From Brachypodium distachyon (Eukaryota > Streptophyta > Magnoliopsida > Poales > Poaceae), in contig NC_016132.3 in assembly GCF_000005505.3 (NCBI RefSeq), positions 35,292,914 to 35,356,913 on the forward strand: 64,000 bases of DNA, given 5' to 3'. Of this stretch, positions 46,688-57,057 are shown in pieces. A program made the position numbers and the translations under genes. The notes beneath the pieces were generated by a model. The model was not told the DNA's origin. It worked only from the letters and a program-made list of their open reading frames with translations, and made no database searches. The first letter of the stretch is position 1, and each line of letters starts with the position of its first letter.

Positions 46688-47966
46688 CCCGTTCTCCTCA
46701 TGCTGATGTCCTTCATCACCATCACCATGACCTGCAGCGACCTGGTTATCATAATGTAAGTGAAATATTTCACTCGTATCTTGTTCACTCGTCTCGGTTA
46801 TTTTTTATCCCGACCACTTCTTCTCTTCCTCGAATATAACATCTCGAGTGATGTGGACCTTCCTAGTTGCTGGATCATACACTCTATAGGCCTTTGAGCG
46901 TCCCTTCGAGCTAGCTTCATATCCAATGAAAATCATTGGCGTGCTTCTATCCGCTAGCTTTGAGGCGTGACCCGAGACGGTCTTCACATGGGCGATGCAC
47001 CTGAAGGTGCGTAGATGCTCAACACTTGGCTTTCTTCCACACCATGCTTCATATGGAGATTCTTTGTTGGTGCCCTGTTGAGCAAATAGACGGCAGTAGT
47101 GACAGCTTCACCCCAAAACTTTTCAGGGAGATTCTTGCTCTTAAGCATACTTCTTGCCATTGCCACCACTGTTGGTTACGCCTTTCCACCACTCCGTTCT
47201 GTTGAGGGGTATAGGGCGCCGTCGGTAATCTTGATTGTTTTGAAGGCTTGTAACGCCTGATCTTTACTTTTCAGCAGAACTATCCACATGTACCTGCTGT
47301 AGTCATCAACCAGAAGAAAAAAAATATTTATTTCTAGCAGGGGTTGCGGGAGATATAGGCCCACACAGATCACCATGCATGAGCTCTAGAACTTTGCTGG
47401 CACAATACTGTGCCTCTCTCGGAAACGTGCCCTTCTTTGTTTGCCAACAAGGCAACCATCACACAGCTGCTCTATGTGTTGCACACACGGCATGCCACGC
47501 ACCATCTCCTTCTGGCCAAGTTGACGAAGTGCATGGAAATTTAAGTGACCATAGCGAGCGTGCCACCTCCAAGCTTCACCGTCCAAGCTAGCCACTAAGC
47601 ACATAGGTTTGGCTCGATCGAGGTTGAGTATGTACAGCCAATTCTTCGCCCTTTTCACACTCATCAGTAGCTGCCTCTGTCGATAGTACCCCACAAGTAA
47701 CCATCTTCGAGCACTATTTTGCAGCCTCGTTCCTCAAGTTGTCCAAGACTGATAATATTGCTCTTTAGCTTTGGTATAGAATACACATCGGTTAGTACCT
47801 TGTGATCGCCGTTCCTGGTTTCAAATAGGACAGTGCCACGTCCTTGTATTCCAACAGTCCTTCCATCGCCGAACCGCACCGTGCCTCCCACGCCAATGTT
47901 CAGTTCTGTGAATTGAGATTCGTCGCCAGTCATATGATTGCTGGCCCCTGTGTCCAAGTACCACAA
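46688..47966 (-). pseudogene. copia C protease, GAG-pre-integrase and integrase, broken
   Basis: Frame pieces on the minus strand: 47966-47664 (WYLDTGASNHMTGDESQFTE, the retropepsin Asp motif), 47694-47386 (WHARYGHLNFHALRQLG, CDGCLVGK), 47376-47176 (LVDDYSRYMWIVLLKSKDQA), 47169-46984 and 46987-46805. The segment carrying the second integrase Asp and the third-acid region is deleted or scrambled between 47176 and 47200. At least four frame breaks make it non-functional. Confidence 0.88.
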
Positions 47967-48110
47967 ATTGATGCATAATTCTTTCTTTCCTTGTCATGAA
48001 GATATACTTTCTCTTCAATAAGATTCACAATTTCTTTAGCTTCAGGTTCCGGCGGATCTGCATCTTCTTCCATCAATTCACAAATTTCCATCATCAAGAG
48101 AGCTGGTTCA

Positions 48111-48989
48111 TCATCGTTCTCCTTTTGCGATGTAAGCTGCTTCTTTTACTGGCTTTCGGCACTGAGTTTTAAAGTGCCCGTATATGCCACAATTGTGACA
48201 CTTGACCTTTTTGATGTCAAACTTCCTCTTTGGTGCTTCTCCCTTATCACCAGCGGGCTGAGCTTTCTTCTTCGGTTCACGTGTAGACCCTCGCGGCTGC
48301 TCCTTCTTTCCACTTGAGGATTCAGCACTTCTCTTGTTGAGAGCCTGCCATTGTGCCCGAGTCAGCATCAAATGCTCATCTTCCTTGCCTTCGCCGAAAT
48401 AAGTCCAAAGGCGCTCATCATGAGCCTTGTAGCGACCGATTAGGTCATCTACAATGAGCGTTGTGAGATCGACGCATTGCTCAATTGAGGTGACGATCTG
48501 CATATACCGAGGAGATGCTGCACGAAGGAATCGGCATACTATCGAGATCTCAGTGACCGTTTTGCCGAGTTGCCTTATGCCGTTCACCAGCGTGGTGACC
48601 CTTGCTCCGAAGGCGTCTGCAGATTCATCATCTCCCATCTTCAGATTTTCGTAGCTTTTCAACAAGCTCTGAAGATTTGCTTCACGCACACGCGCGTGAC
48701 CTTGGTGCAAGGTTTTCACCGTGTCCCAAGCTTCTTTGGCCGATTTCTTTCCCATGAGATGTTGCAGCACATCGTTGGGCATGGCCCCGTGAATTGCCGT
48801 CAGTGCTAGTCGATCCTTGCGATACTTTGCCGCGCCCTTGGCATACTCCTTGCCTCCAGGGTCGACCGCCTCCCAGATATCCTGAGATTCCATCGCGACT
48901 TCCATCTTCATTGCCCACATGTTGTACTCCTTGCGATCAAGCTTCGGATAGAACGCTGCCGGCGCTACGCTTTCTGTATCCGTCGACAT
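48111..48989 (-). CDS. copia C gag polyprotein
   Basis: Intact 292-residue frame from ATG 48989. A DUF4219-like start (FYPKLDRKEYNMWAMKMEVA) is followed by a UBN2/retrotran_gag region (KSAKEAWDTVKTLHQGH, SIVCRFLRAASPRYMQIVTS), a basic linker and a CCHC zinc knuckle (CHNCGIYGHFKTQC, about residue 266-279). It would form the nucleocapsid of the element. It lies just inside the primer binding site, as expected. The frame is open, but the element as a whole is dead. Confidence 0.88.
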   Translation of the reverse strand: MSTDTESVAPAAFYPKLDRKEYNMWAMKMEVAMESQDIWEAVDPGGKEYAKGAAKYRKDRLALTAIHGAMPNDVLQHLMGKKSAKEAWDTVKTLHQGHARVREANLQSLLKSYENLKMGDDESADAFGARVTTLVNGIRQLGKTVTEISIVCRFLRAASPRYMQIVTSIEQCVDLTTLIVDDLIGRYKAHDERLWTYFGEGKEDEHLMLTRAQWQALNKRSAESSSGKKEQPRGSTREPKKKAQPAGDKGEAPKRKFDIKKVKCHNCGIYGHFKTQCRKPVKEAAYIAKGER

Positions 48990-49031
48990 CCTTCCCGGGT
49001 ACTAGGGAGAGGCCTCTGATCGATCGGCAAG

Positions 49032-49045
49032 GCTCTGATACCAAA
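49032..49045 (-). promoter_or_regulatory. primer binding site of copia C
   Basis: The minus strand reads TTTGGTATCAGAGC, complementary to the 3' end of initiator tRNA-Met, directly next to the LTR. Confidence 0.85.
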
Positions 49046-49399
49046 TGTTGGTTCAGATCGCAGAGATCGGGAACACGTCGAGTACTTTCTGACGATCCGA
49101 TGGAATCCGGCGAGACGCACACGCACAACAATGCTAGCAGCAATCAATCAAGCAGCTAGCTTTGGTAATCACGCTAGGCAAACACACGCACGAGAGGAAT
49201 CGATTTGTTTGGAGATTGCTACAGGCCCGTGTTGAGCCTGTTCTCTTTTTCTGAATTTTCTGGGGTTGAAGTTTTACAGGGAACGATTACATATCTATAA
49301 TGCAAATACTAGGAGCTATCTAATCCTATACGGTGATGAATACTAATTCTTCTTGGACTGGAATCCATCACCCGTACGAGTACGAGTGCTTATCCAACA
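49046..49399 (-). repeat. 5' LTR of copia C
   Basis: 354 bp. On the minus strand it starts TGTTGGATAAGC and ends GAACCAACA, with mirrored TGTTGG/CCAACA ends, and is followed by the PBS. The right flank begins GCCTG; the matching left flank is lost. Confidence 0.72.
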
Positions 49400-49464
49400 G
49401 CCTGGCAGCAGCGAACTCGATCTGTGACAAGCCTACGTACGGTGAACCAATCTCTTACAAAAAC

Positions 49465-49980
49465 ATGTCATCCCGATGCCTCCAAAGCCTATATGCTTAT
49501 GTGATATCAATGGGTGAGCTCAACGCCGTTTGGGAGGTGTTGAACAAGCCGATGTTTTTTGGTGCATAACTGATCATGCATGCATGGTAGGCATTTGGAA
49601 CAGCGTGCTTGATGAATAATAGGTACCTCTACTCAATTCGGTCCGGTGAACTGCCAATAAGAGATGCATATATATAGCACAATGTGTATCTTCCCTAGCT
49701 AAGAGTAGTAGCAATGACTTTTAAAAAAAAATGATAAACAATTCTCACCAAAATTAGTACGAATATTAGAAAACCCAGAGGCCCATGAATCTAGGAAGAA
49801 AATGAGTTTTAGAAGTCCTGCAAAGCCTATTGACGAGGAGGCTATCAGGCCAAAAGTTGAACCTAGCTTATTTTGCACCCTATTATGTGTCGCCCAAAGA
49901 ATCTCCATAGTTTCGCACTCGAACATTCCCCCTTGACGTTTCAAATTTCGAAAAGACCTCTGGTTCGCTTCATTTTTTTA
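49465..49980. repeat. segmental duplicate D6, copy 1: RPA1 5' flank without coding sequence
   Basis: Homologous to 54606-55135, which leads into the RPA1 first exon. Shared: the miR2118-like motif CCCGATGCCTCCAAAGCCTA, AGAATTTCCATAGTTTCG-type and GGTTCGCTTCATT blocks. Here the similarity ends before the ATG. Confidence 0.88.
49470..49491 (-). promoter_or_regulatory. miR2118 target-like site
   Basis: ATCCCGATGCCTCCAAAGCC on the plus strand. CCCGATGCCTCC matches miR2118 exactly, mismatches confined to the miRNA 3' half. Confidence 0.5.
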
Positions 49981-50104
49981 TATGAGGTGTTGTTAGACAG
50001 CGGTAGCGCAGTCTTGATAGCAGAACCTAAAACATTTACAGAGGATCGCAGTATATAGTTGTATAATAGGATGCCACAGATTCTATCTCTATCAATATGT
50101 TATA

Positions 50105-50285
50105 AACAAGATTGTTCAACTACACAACAAAATAGATCTCAACCTACATGATTCATTCTTGTTGGCGTAGCTTGATATCAATCACCTAATCTCGTGACAG
50201 AACAAACCTTATCTCCAAGTCTGTATACTAAATCTTCTCACAGACAGCGGTAATTAAATTTATCGCATCACAAGAAAGATGAGGC
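50105..50285. repeat. segmental duplicate D4, copy 2
   Basis: Partner of 45050-45195. Confidence 0.8.
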
Positions 50286-50289
50286 GTCT

Positions 50290-51390
50290 ATAAAGAAAAA
50301 AAGATAAGGCAAACAAATTTGAAAATTTCTTGTTTATTCTGTTAAGGTAAAGCAACTAACCATATACCCCCAAAGACCAATCTAGTAGGAAGAGTAGATA
50401 TGGTATACGGAACATCCCCCTCCCCCCTTCAAACCCGACTTGGATATTGAATGATCAGCACTTCCTCTCACGCTCGACGTGCCATCCGCCTTCTATGCCC
50501 ATTTTCTCATCTCAATATCGGCATACTTGCTATAATTCTTATTATTCAGTACCACTACTCTTTGAGTTGTAAATATCCACTTATGCAAAAGTAGTGCTAT
50601 AATTCTTATTATTCAGTACTCAAATTTGAGTCTATATAACTAAGTAAAATTCCAGGTTTGTTCCGTAAAAAATTCCAGGTTTGTTCCGTAAAAAAATCCA
50701 GGTTTATTTCTCGAGTTTTTTTCCAGTATTTTTGATATACTGATACCTCCCACCCACGTGTCTCACATGAACTCACTTCATTCCAAAATAAAATGACATA
50801 TTTTCATTTTATTTGTCTTACGTTTTTTATGTATTTAAAGGTATGTATTTATTATATATGGTCATGATTTATATCACAAAAGTTACACGTTAATGGGCTA
50901 ATCTTTAGTCAAATCCATGGTCAACGAGAACCAAATGCGCTTTATATTTTGAAAAGAGAGAGTATATGTCAGTGGAAATGGGAAGGAAATGAGATGAGAA
51001 ATGCCAAGGCATCTAGTTAGTTATACATGACAACTGTTTTCCCTACTCTTTTGCTGAAACCAGTCTTTTATTTCTTACTAGATCTTGGTGTATTCCTTAC
51101 AACATGTTCTTGCAAATTAGTAGGTTGACCTTTTCTAATCCTTAGTAACATATATAAAAGTAATGTATAGGTAGAGTAGAAACGATGAGGGTCAATTTAC
51201 TAAAGAGCGTCTGTTAGCACTTAGCACACCCAGGCTCGAAACAAGCGATCGATGAAGTAAGGAATGGCCGATTTCACCAAGTTTATTTCAGGCTTTTTCT
51301 ACAGTACCTGTTACTCCGTGGGGCTAAATGGAGTATCAGGCGGGGGCATTATGGTCTTTTCACACTAAAAAAAAACAGCTTTCTCTTTCT
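50290..51390. other. intergenic with degenerate Stowaway-like ends
   Basis: ACTCACTTCATTCCAAAATA (50773) and the inverted TATTTTGAAAAGAGAGAGTA (50946) may be the ends of an old Stowaway. CCAGGTTTGTTCCGTAAAAA is tandemly repeated near 50655-50690. No gene. Confidence 0.4.
50737..50758 (-). promoter_or_regulatory. degenerate miR2118 target-like site
   Basis: CTGATACCTCCCACCCA on the plus strand, with a diverged 5' end. Confidence 0.3.
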
Positions 51391-52055
51391 TCCCCATTTT
51401 CTCCCGATCCCGTGATCCTCCAAGTACTGGCCGCCGTCGGCTGCACTGCTCGCAGTGGCCGCCCCTTCCCCGTCCCTAGCCCAACCTCCCGCATCCCCAA
51501 GCGAAGCCCCAGCAGGAGGCGCTCCTCTCTTCTCTGCGTCATCGCGAGCCAGAGGCGCCGCCTCCCGTCGCCGCGATCCGGTCGCTCCGCGTGCGGCGTG
51601 CCGACCGTGATGGTCCTCACCGTTGCTCGCCATGGCCGCCGCCGTCCTTCGCGCCACGCGCCGCCCGCTTCCTTCTCCGGCGCATCCCCACCACCCACCG
51701 CGCAGCTCGCCGTTGCGGTTCTCGGAGCGACCGCCGCTGCCCTTCGCTCTTAGCACCGGCGCGTCCTCCTACCGCGCCACCGCGGCCCTCCTCCGGTGCG
51801 CCGCCCCAGCCCTTCGAGCAGCACGTCGTCGTGGTGCTCGTCGCGGCCGCCGCCACCCTCCGTTCGCGCCATCGTGGTCCGCCGCCGTTCTCCGCGCAGC
51901 TCGCCGACGCCGTCATCTCAGCGGGCCGTCCCTGCCCTCTGCCGACCTCCTCCAGCGTGCCACCGCCGCCCCCGCACAGCGCGCCGCCAGTCTCACAGTT
52001 GCAGCGTTCGCAGCCGTCCATCCCAACGAGCTATTCCCGGTTAGATTTACGTAAA
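51390..52055 (+). other. GC-rich block with a plant-promoter or first-exon look
   Basis: About 70 percent GC by eye, with reiterated GCGCAGCTCGCCG and CTCCGCGCGC-type words. The frame from ATG 51631 (MAAAVLRATRRPLPSPAHPH) to 52054 is Arg/Ala/Ser/Pro-rich, superficially like an organelle transit peptide. Other frames are equally open, so I do not call it a gene. Confidence 0.3.
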
Positions 52056-52211
52056 TAACCCTGCTTCATAATACTCCAGCCAGATAGTCCATAGCTGCTA
52101 ATCTCAGCCCTTAGATTCAGAAAATGGATGGTTCAAATTAATTTCAGTGTACCGTATAAGAGCTCTTATTTTAAGGTGAACTCAATCTTCGACGGGCCTA
52201 CACTACCCAAG

Positions 52212-52668
52212 AAAGTATCATTATATCTCAAGGATATATGTCCATCGTTTGATGATCTTTCAGCTTGGTCTTATCGAGCTCAAGGACTGGGTCGTCGTTG
52301 CACAGTCGCTTTCTAAGATTAACGGGCAGTCGGTGATGTGGATTATCCCGCGGGTGCCTTGCATGGAAGTTATTGCCTTTGCGGTTTCCAGCCAATATTG
52401 AGTGGCCGTGCCCGGTTTCCAGCCAATATTGAGTGGCCGTGCCCAGTTTCCAGCCGAAGATCCTAACGTTGACGCAACTTCGATGTGCGATGTGACAGCT
52501 TCTCAAGGATTTTGTCCCCATCAGCTCTCCCTGGTCTGTACGTGTTAGTTTGTTCATAGCTTTCCCCTCTGTTCTTATGTGTGTCTGCAACATATTTTGG
52601 GGGCTAAGGACTAAAATGGGTGTCAAGGCCATGACACCAAACTACGCAACAGCATTATAGCATAACTT
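52212..52668. repeat. segmental duplicate D5, copy 2
   Basis: Uninterrupted copy. It is followed after about 55 bp by the D3 motif at 52723. Confidence 0.85.
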
Positions 52669-52722
52669 CTGCTTGAACGACATTTGAATGCACTTTTGTG
52701 ACAAGAATGGAAAGAACATGCT

Positions 52723-52744
52723 ATCCCAACGCCTCCTATGCCCA
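52723..52744 (-). promoter_or_regulatory. miR2118 target-like site
   Basis: ATCCCAACGCCTCCTATGCC on the plus strand, in D3 copy 2. Confidence 0.4.
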
Positions 52745-53050
52745 TTTTCTCATCTCAATATCGGCAACCTTGCTACTAACTAGCAAATATTGGTTCATGC
52801 AGACGATCCATGATGTATGTGTTCTCCTCTTTGGCTTCACTTTGAGCCACTTCTCCGAAGAAGAGAGGTGAGTACCTCCGAGCATTATATATACATACAC
52901 AGCCAGGAAGCCAATGCAATCTCTTTGAATACTGCATTATTTACTTTCCGTGGTGTCCTACTTCATCCAATCATCCCAACACCCGAAGTTTTGTTGACCA
53001 CCGATCAAGATGATTGTGAAAGTACATCCAAGTTTCCAACAAAAGATCAA
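52723..53050. repeat. segmental duplicate D3, copy 2
   Basis: Second full copy of D3. Confidence 0.85.
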
Positions 53051-53059
53051 TTTTAAGTG

Positions 53060-54380
53060 TTTTTTTTATATATATTTTTTCAGGAGTACAGGAGGTCCCC
53101 ACCGGTTGTTACATTATTCCATCCCGAAAAGTGCCCAGTAAAGCAAGTTCTGATACAACCCAACAAGAAATACAGAGAGGTTAAGTTTACAAAGGGAGGG
53201 AGACAATATGAGACCAAGGACACTCCAAGCCATTGCCCAAGGAGGAGCCCAAAACTGCAACATAAGCAATACACCAAGCAACCAGCACCCACAAAACTGC
53301 AGAAGGCATTCTCGGCCAAAAAAAAAAAAAGAAGAAGAAGAATAAGAAGAAGAAAGAAATGGCAGAAGCCAACTATTTCCGACCATATTTTATGGGCACA
53401 ACATATATACTACACAAAATAACTGGAGTGGGCCAGGATTTCACAAAAAAAAAGCACTTCTCTAACTATTGTACAGCGCATAAAATTGATGTAATGGAAT
53501 CAAATTCAGAGATGCACCATGAGATTCCCATCACGGAAGGAATGAGTGATATTGGAAAAAAGACTGCTCGAGTGACTGCATGTATGCTATATGAAGCTTC
53601 TAATTTTCTTCTAATTCAATTGCTGATTTGGTCCATATAATTCCTACTGCATAACCACGGTTTCATGGTGCAGGGTAGCTATTTTCAGTACTGGATGAAG
53701 TTTTTGCAATGCATAAACCATTCTATATTCATGACACTATTCTTTATTAGCATTTTATTCACACATTCTGTTGTGCTCATATCTTAAATATGGGCGATTT
53801 ACCTGTCCACGAGATGAGAAACACAAACAGGTAATTTCTTTAAGGCTTTGTTCCGTTAGGAAGATCCAGGTGGGGATTGGCAGGGATTGTTGGGACTTTA
53901 GATCAAATCCCTGTCAATCCTCTCCAAACCCCCAGGGATGGCCGGGTGTAACTGAATTGGCCCTAAAGGTGTTTTGAGAAGAGAACTGCTATACGTCCGA
54001 CGATTTCTTGTCCGATGCTTGTACGACACTAACACATCACCCTCAGATCAAACATGAGACTCAGATCGAACGGCATAGCTTGAGTATGAGATCGTACATG
54101 AATGGTCGTATGCAGAGCAATTTCGTTTTGAGAACATGTTTCTACTCACGAATTCAGTCACATCATGTAGTCCGTTTCACTTGCCCATACCTACGTACGC
54201 TCTTTGTTTAAAATGGAGGCCATCCGTGGTACACGAGGATAATATTTTTTTTGAGGTCTAGTGAGCACATGTCCAAATGATGAAATGTTGGATAATTAGG
54301 TCTGTATTCTAGTCATCAGTCTGTGAAATCACATGTGCTGCATGACGTGTGTCTACCGCTGAAAACTGTTTCTGACTCTA
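53060..54380. other. intergenic, nothing recognised
   Basis: Contains a GAA-rich microsatellite and short frames. 53090-53320 has the wording of a retroposon 3' region on the minus strand, but I cannot name it. Confidence 0.4.
53319..53358. repeat. A-run plus GAA/AAG microsatellite
   Basis: Twelve or more A followed by about eight imperfect GAA units. Confidence 0.8.
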
Positions 54381-54381
54381 A

Positions 54382-54480
54382 TACTTCTTCCGATACATAA
54401 AAAGTATCGCTCCATTTTGTACTAATTAAGTACAAATTTTCTACTAAACGGGTGACGCTTTTTACGGATCGGACGGAGTA
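54382..54480. mobile_element. Stowaway MITE
   Basis: 99 bp bounded by TA. The ends TACTTCTTCCGATACATAAA and TTTACGGATCGGACGGAGTA are inverted matches. Confidence 0.75.
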
Positions 54481-54605
54481 TGAATTTGACAAAGCAATAC
54501 ACTCTGCATCATGTTGTATCATGGAAGGTCAACCGATTTCACCAGTTTTTTTTAAGGCGAACTCAATCTTCGACGGGCCTACACTTGTAGTTGTCATCCC
54601 ACAGG

Positions 54606-55135
54606 AACATGTCATCCCGATGCCTCCAAAGCCTATATGTGTATGTGATATTAATAGGTGACCTCAACACTGTTTGGGAGATGTGTTGAAGACGCCAACG
54701 TTGCTTGGTGCATATTGGGAAAAGGGTGCTAAAAAGGAATAGGTACCTCTGCTCAATTCAGTTTGGTGAACACATGAGAAGCATATATAGCACAATGCTG
54801 TAAAAAAATAATATATATAGCACAAAGTGTATCTTTAAGGGTGGCAGGGGCTACGCCAGTGTTGGCTTCGAAGAATTTTTTTTTTCATAAAAGCTTCGCA
54901 CAAATGAGTAGCAAGATTAGAAAAGCCCAAGGCCCAAGAATCTAGGAAGAAATGCGTTTTAGTAGTCTAGTCCTGCAAAGCCTATTGATCTCGAGGCTAT
55001 CGGGCCCAAAGTTGAATCTAGCTTGCTTTGCACCCCCTTCACTGCCGGACCACAGAATTTCCATAGTTTCGTGTTCAAACGCTCCCCCCTTCACGATTCG
55101 AATTTTGGGAAAGAGCTCCGGTTCGCTTCATTCTC
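54606..55135. repeat. segmental duplicate D6, copy 2: RPA1 5' flank
   Basis: Partner of 49465-49980. It runs into the 5' leader of RPA1 exon 1. Confidence 0.88.
54614..54635 (-). promoter_or_regulatory. miR2118 target-like site upstream of RPA1
   Basis: Same sequence core as 49470 (D6 duplicate), about 600 bp upstream of the RPA1 ATG and in divergent orientation. Confidence 0.5.
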
Positions 55136-55230
55136 TCGCACGCCGCCGCTGGCCGGCCTCTCCTCCTCAAGTCCTCATCGACCAGTCTCCGATCCCAAGT
55201 CGCGAATCAAGAGGAGAAGGAGAAGCGAGG

Positions 55231-55443
55231 ATGGAGGTGGACCTCTCGGACGAGCGCGTGGCGGCGGGGGAGGGGCACCTGAGGCCGGTCGTTTCGCGGG
55301 GGGCCGCGGCAGAGCGGTACAAGCTGGTGCTCTCCGACGGCGTCCACTCGCTGCCGGTCTATCTTCCTGTTACCTCCTCCCACCTCGTAAAAGTCGGCGC
55401 TCTCCGCCGTGCTACCGTGTTCCGTCTCCATCCAAGGGCGCAG
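55231..55443 (+). CDS. RPA1: RPA1 exon 1, N-terminal protein-interaction domain
   Basis: 71 intact codons from an ATG preceded by a purine-rich leader, ending ...RLHPRAQ at a GTGGGG donor. The 5' flank is duplicated at 49465. In functional RPA1 this domain recruits replication and checkpoint proteins. Because the downstream exons are broken, any product would be a short N-terminal peptide read into intron 1. Confidence 0.75.
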
Positions 55444-56200
55444 GTGGGGAATCACTCCCATTTAGGTTTCGTCGCTTTACTTATTCCCCTGTTACTTAAT
55501 TGATTATTGAGGCCCTGTGCAAGTGCAATCAATCGATCTAGTTATTTCGCGTGCTATTCATTGCCGAGAGAGCCGAAACGAATTCGAATTACTCCCGGAG
55601 ATTTTGAACTTCTTTAGATTTTGGGGAATCGTTTAGGATTTGGACTATTTCATCATTGATCCTGATGTGTTTAGCTCCCCGAAAGGGTAAAATGATAAAC
55701 TCATACCACGAAATCTGTCAATCTTGTCCATTCATTCTCCTCCACGACGCAAGTTTTGATGCCATTTGAATTACTACCTCCTTTCCGGCATAAAAGGCCT
55801 GCACGTATCCTTGGATTGCTATTTCCACTAATATAATGTAAATTATATATCACAAAAGTTATAACTTTAGAAAATAGACCAATTGAAGTTTGTAATGATA
55901 TAACTTGTGGTATAAAAACTCATATTACATTAGTTAAATCGTCAACCTAGGGATTGTTTCTCCTCTGTTTATGTAGTTGGTTTTTTGTTGTAACTTCACC
56001 TAGGAAAACAGGTACACTAAAAAATGTTGATAACAGGCTGCATAAATAAAATAAGACTATATTTAGCGGCGCAGCAAGGGACTATTCCTTCTAGTAAAAA
56101 AAAGGAGACCAAGGAAAAACACGGCATTTTGACAAATTCCTCTAAGATGGTTGCTATTAATAACTCTGCCCTGGCCGTTTCCCGTCTGTGTATCCAAAAC
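55444..56200 (+). other. RPA1 intron 1, left part
   Basis: AT-rich. 55770-55810 (ACTACCTCCTTTCCGGCATA) looks like one end of a Stowaway element without its partner. No gene. Confidence 0.45.
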
Positions 56201-56204
56201 TCCT

Positions 56205-56330
56205 GGTACCGAGCGTCGCTCGAATGGCTAGCGCTGCGGGAGTGCACGCAGCCCGCTCGGGATAGAGCCCCGGTTGGGGCAATTTCTGCGTGTCTCACAG
56301 GGTTTTTATTCTCTTCTGGTCTACATCTCC
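56205..56330 (+). mobile_element. SINE-like sequence with degenerate Pol III boxes
   Basis: CGAATGGCTAGCGCTGCGGG resembles a tRNA-type A box, and GGGATAGAGCCCCGG 28 bp downstream a B box (GGTTCGANNCC) with about two changes. This layout is that of tRNA-derived SINEs in grasses. The 3' end is not clear and no target duplication was found. Confidence 0.35.
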
Positions 56331-56536
56331 AATGCTTGTCCCTAAGTAGTAGTACCCGTTGTAGGTTTTTCTTATGCCGTACCCAAAATTTAGGATCGAG
56401 ACTTCAAAAAAATTAGTGATTTTATCCATCAGTACCCAATAATGTTTTCAAATAATTACATCAATCTTGCAAGAAAGCAAAGATCGGAGTGCTTAACCGA
56501 AATGTGACGTCCTTCTAACATGCGACAACGACGTAT

Positions 56537-56675
56537 GGGGATGAAACGGACTTCAACTGCTGAGCGTGTTACGAAATCCAGCGGATGCACTATCAAGAAT
56601 GACACGGGGATGAAACAGACTTTCAACTGCTGAGGGTGTTATGAAATCCGGCGGATGCATGATCAAGGATGACAC
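56537..56675. repeat. tandem duplication covering a copia D LTR end and its flank
   Basis: Two copies of about 70 bp (56537-56605 and 56606-56675), each GGGGATGAAAC..GACTT followed by CAACTGCTGAG and then TGTTAYGAAATCC. The second copy contains the true LTR start at 56637; the first holds only the first ~35 bp of LTR. Confidence 0.85.
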
Positions 56676-56965
56676 CGAGGTACGATATTTGTTAACGAGG
56701 TTCGGCCAAAACCTGCATCTTGGGGCATAACTACGGGCGTTCTTCCCCCCATAATACCGCAACACCGGCCACCCTGGAAGCCGGTGGCGGCTCCCCCTGC
56801 GAGCCTATTGCTATTATGTTGTCATGGTTACATTGTGTGGTTTTTCCCTGATTATATAGGACCCGGGTACCTGGAGTCTGACAAGGACTCCACCCTATAC
56901 CACAATTACAACACCAAGTCCACGTAACCTATCTAGTACAATTATTATTCGACACAAACTCAACA
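56637..56965 (-). repeat. 3' LTR of copia D
   Basis: 329 bp; on the minus strand TGTTGAGTTTGTG...CATAACA. A purine tract (AAGGTGGAGTT) precedes it on the minus strand. It differs from the other LTR by scattered substitutions and a ~9-bp indel. Confidence 0.92.
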
Positions 56966-57057
56966 AACTCCACCTTGGCGAATAATCTCCACCACCTTGA
57001 AGTCGTCCACGCGCCGAACCTCCTTGTACACCGGACTTGGGTTGTCTTCTTCGTAGC

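Larger units (their letters stand above)
46688..49399 (-). mobile_element. Ty1/copia retrotransposon C, 3'-truncated, minus strand
   Basis: From right to left: LTR (49046-49399), tRNA-Met-type primer binding site, gag, protease, GAG-pre-integrase and part of integrase. The polyprotein reaches the region after integrase (RDVIFEEEKKW, then an Asp/His-rich tail) and stops at about 46688 at the edge of duplicate D5. RT, RNase H and the 3' LTR are missing. The family is related to copia A: both share the SNIIS.GQL, CDGCLVGK and RDV.FEE words. Confidence 0.88.
33906..54635 (-). ncRNA. candidate cluster of miR2118-targeted phasiRNA (21-PHAS-type) precursors
   Basis: Fourteen copies of a miR2118-sense motif lie on the plus strand in this interval, so transcripts carrying the complementary target would be minus-strand. 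A further minus-strand site lies at 60473. Copies sit in old segmental duplicates separated by 0.4-5 kb, mostly without coding sequence. In grasses miR2118 (22 nt) cleaves clustered intergenic long non-coding RNAs in anthers, which are then diced into 21-nt phasiRNAs with OsDCL4-type enzymes. The copies I checked lack a nearby complementary arm, which argues against these being miR2118 genes. Transcript ends and phasing cannot be seen in DNA. Each site is listed separately. Confidence 0.45.

Noticed and set aside
56205..56330. A tRNA gene
   Set aside because: A and B boxes are degenerate and no cloverleaf with acceptor stem can be formed.
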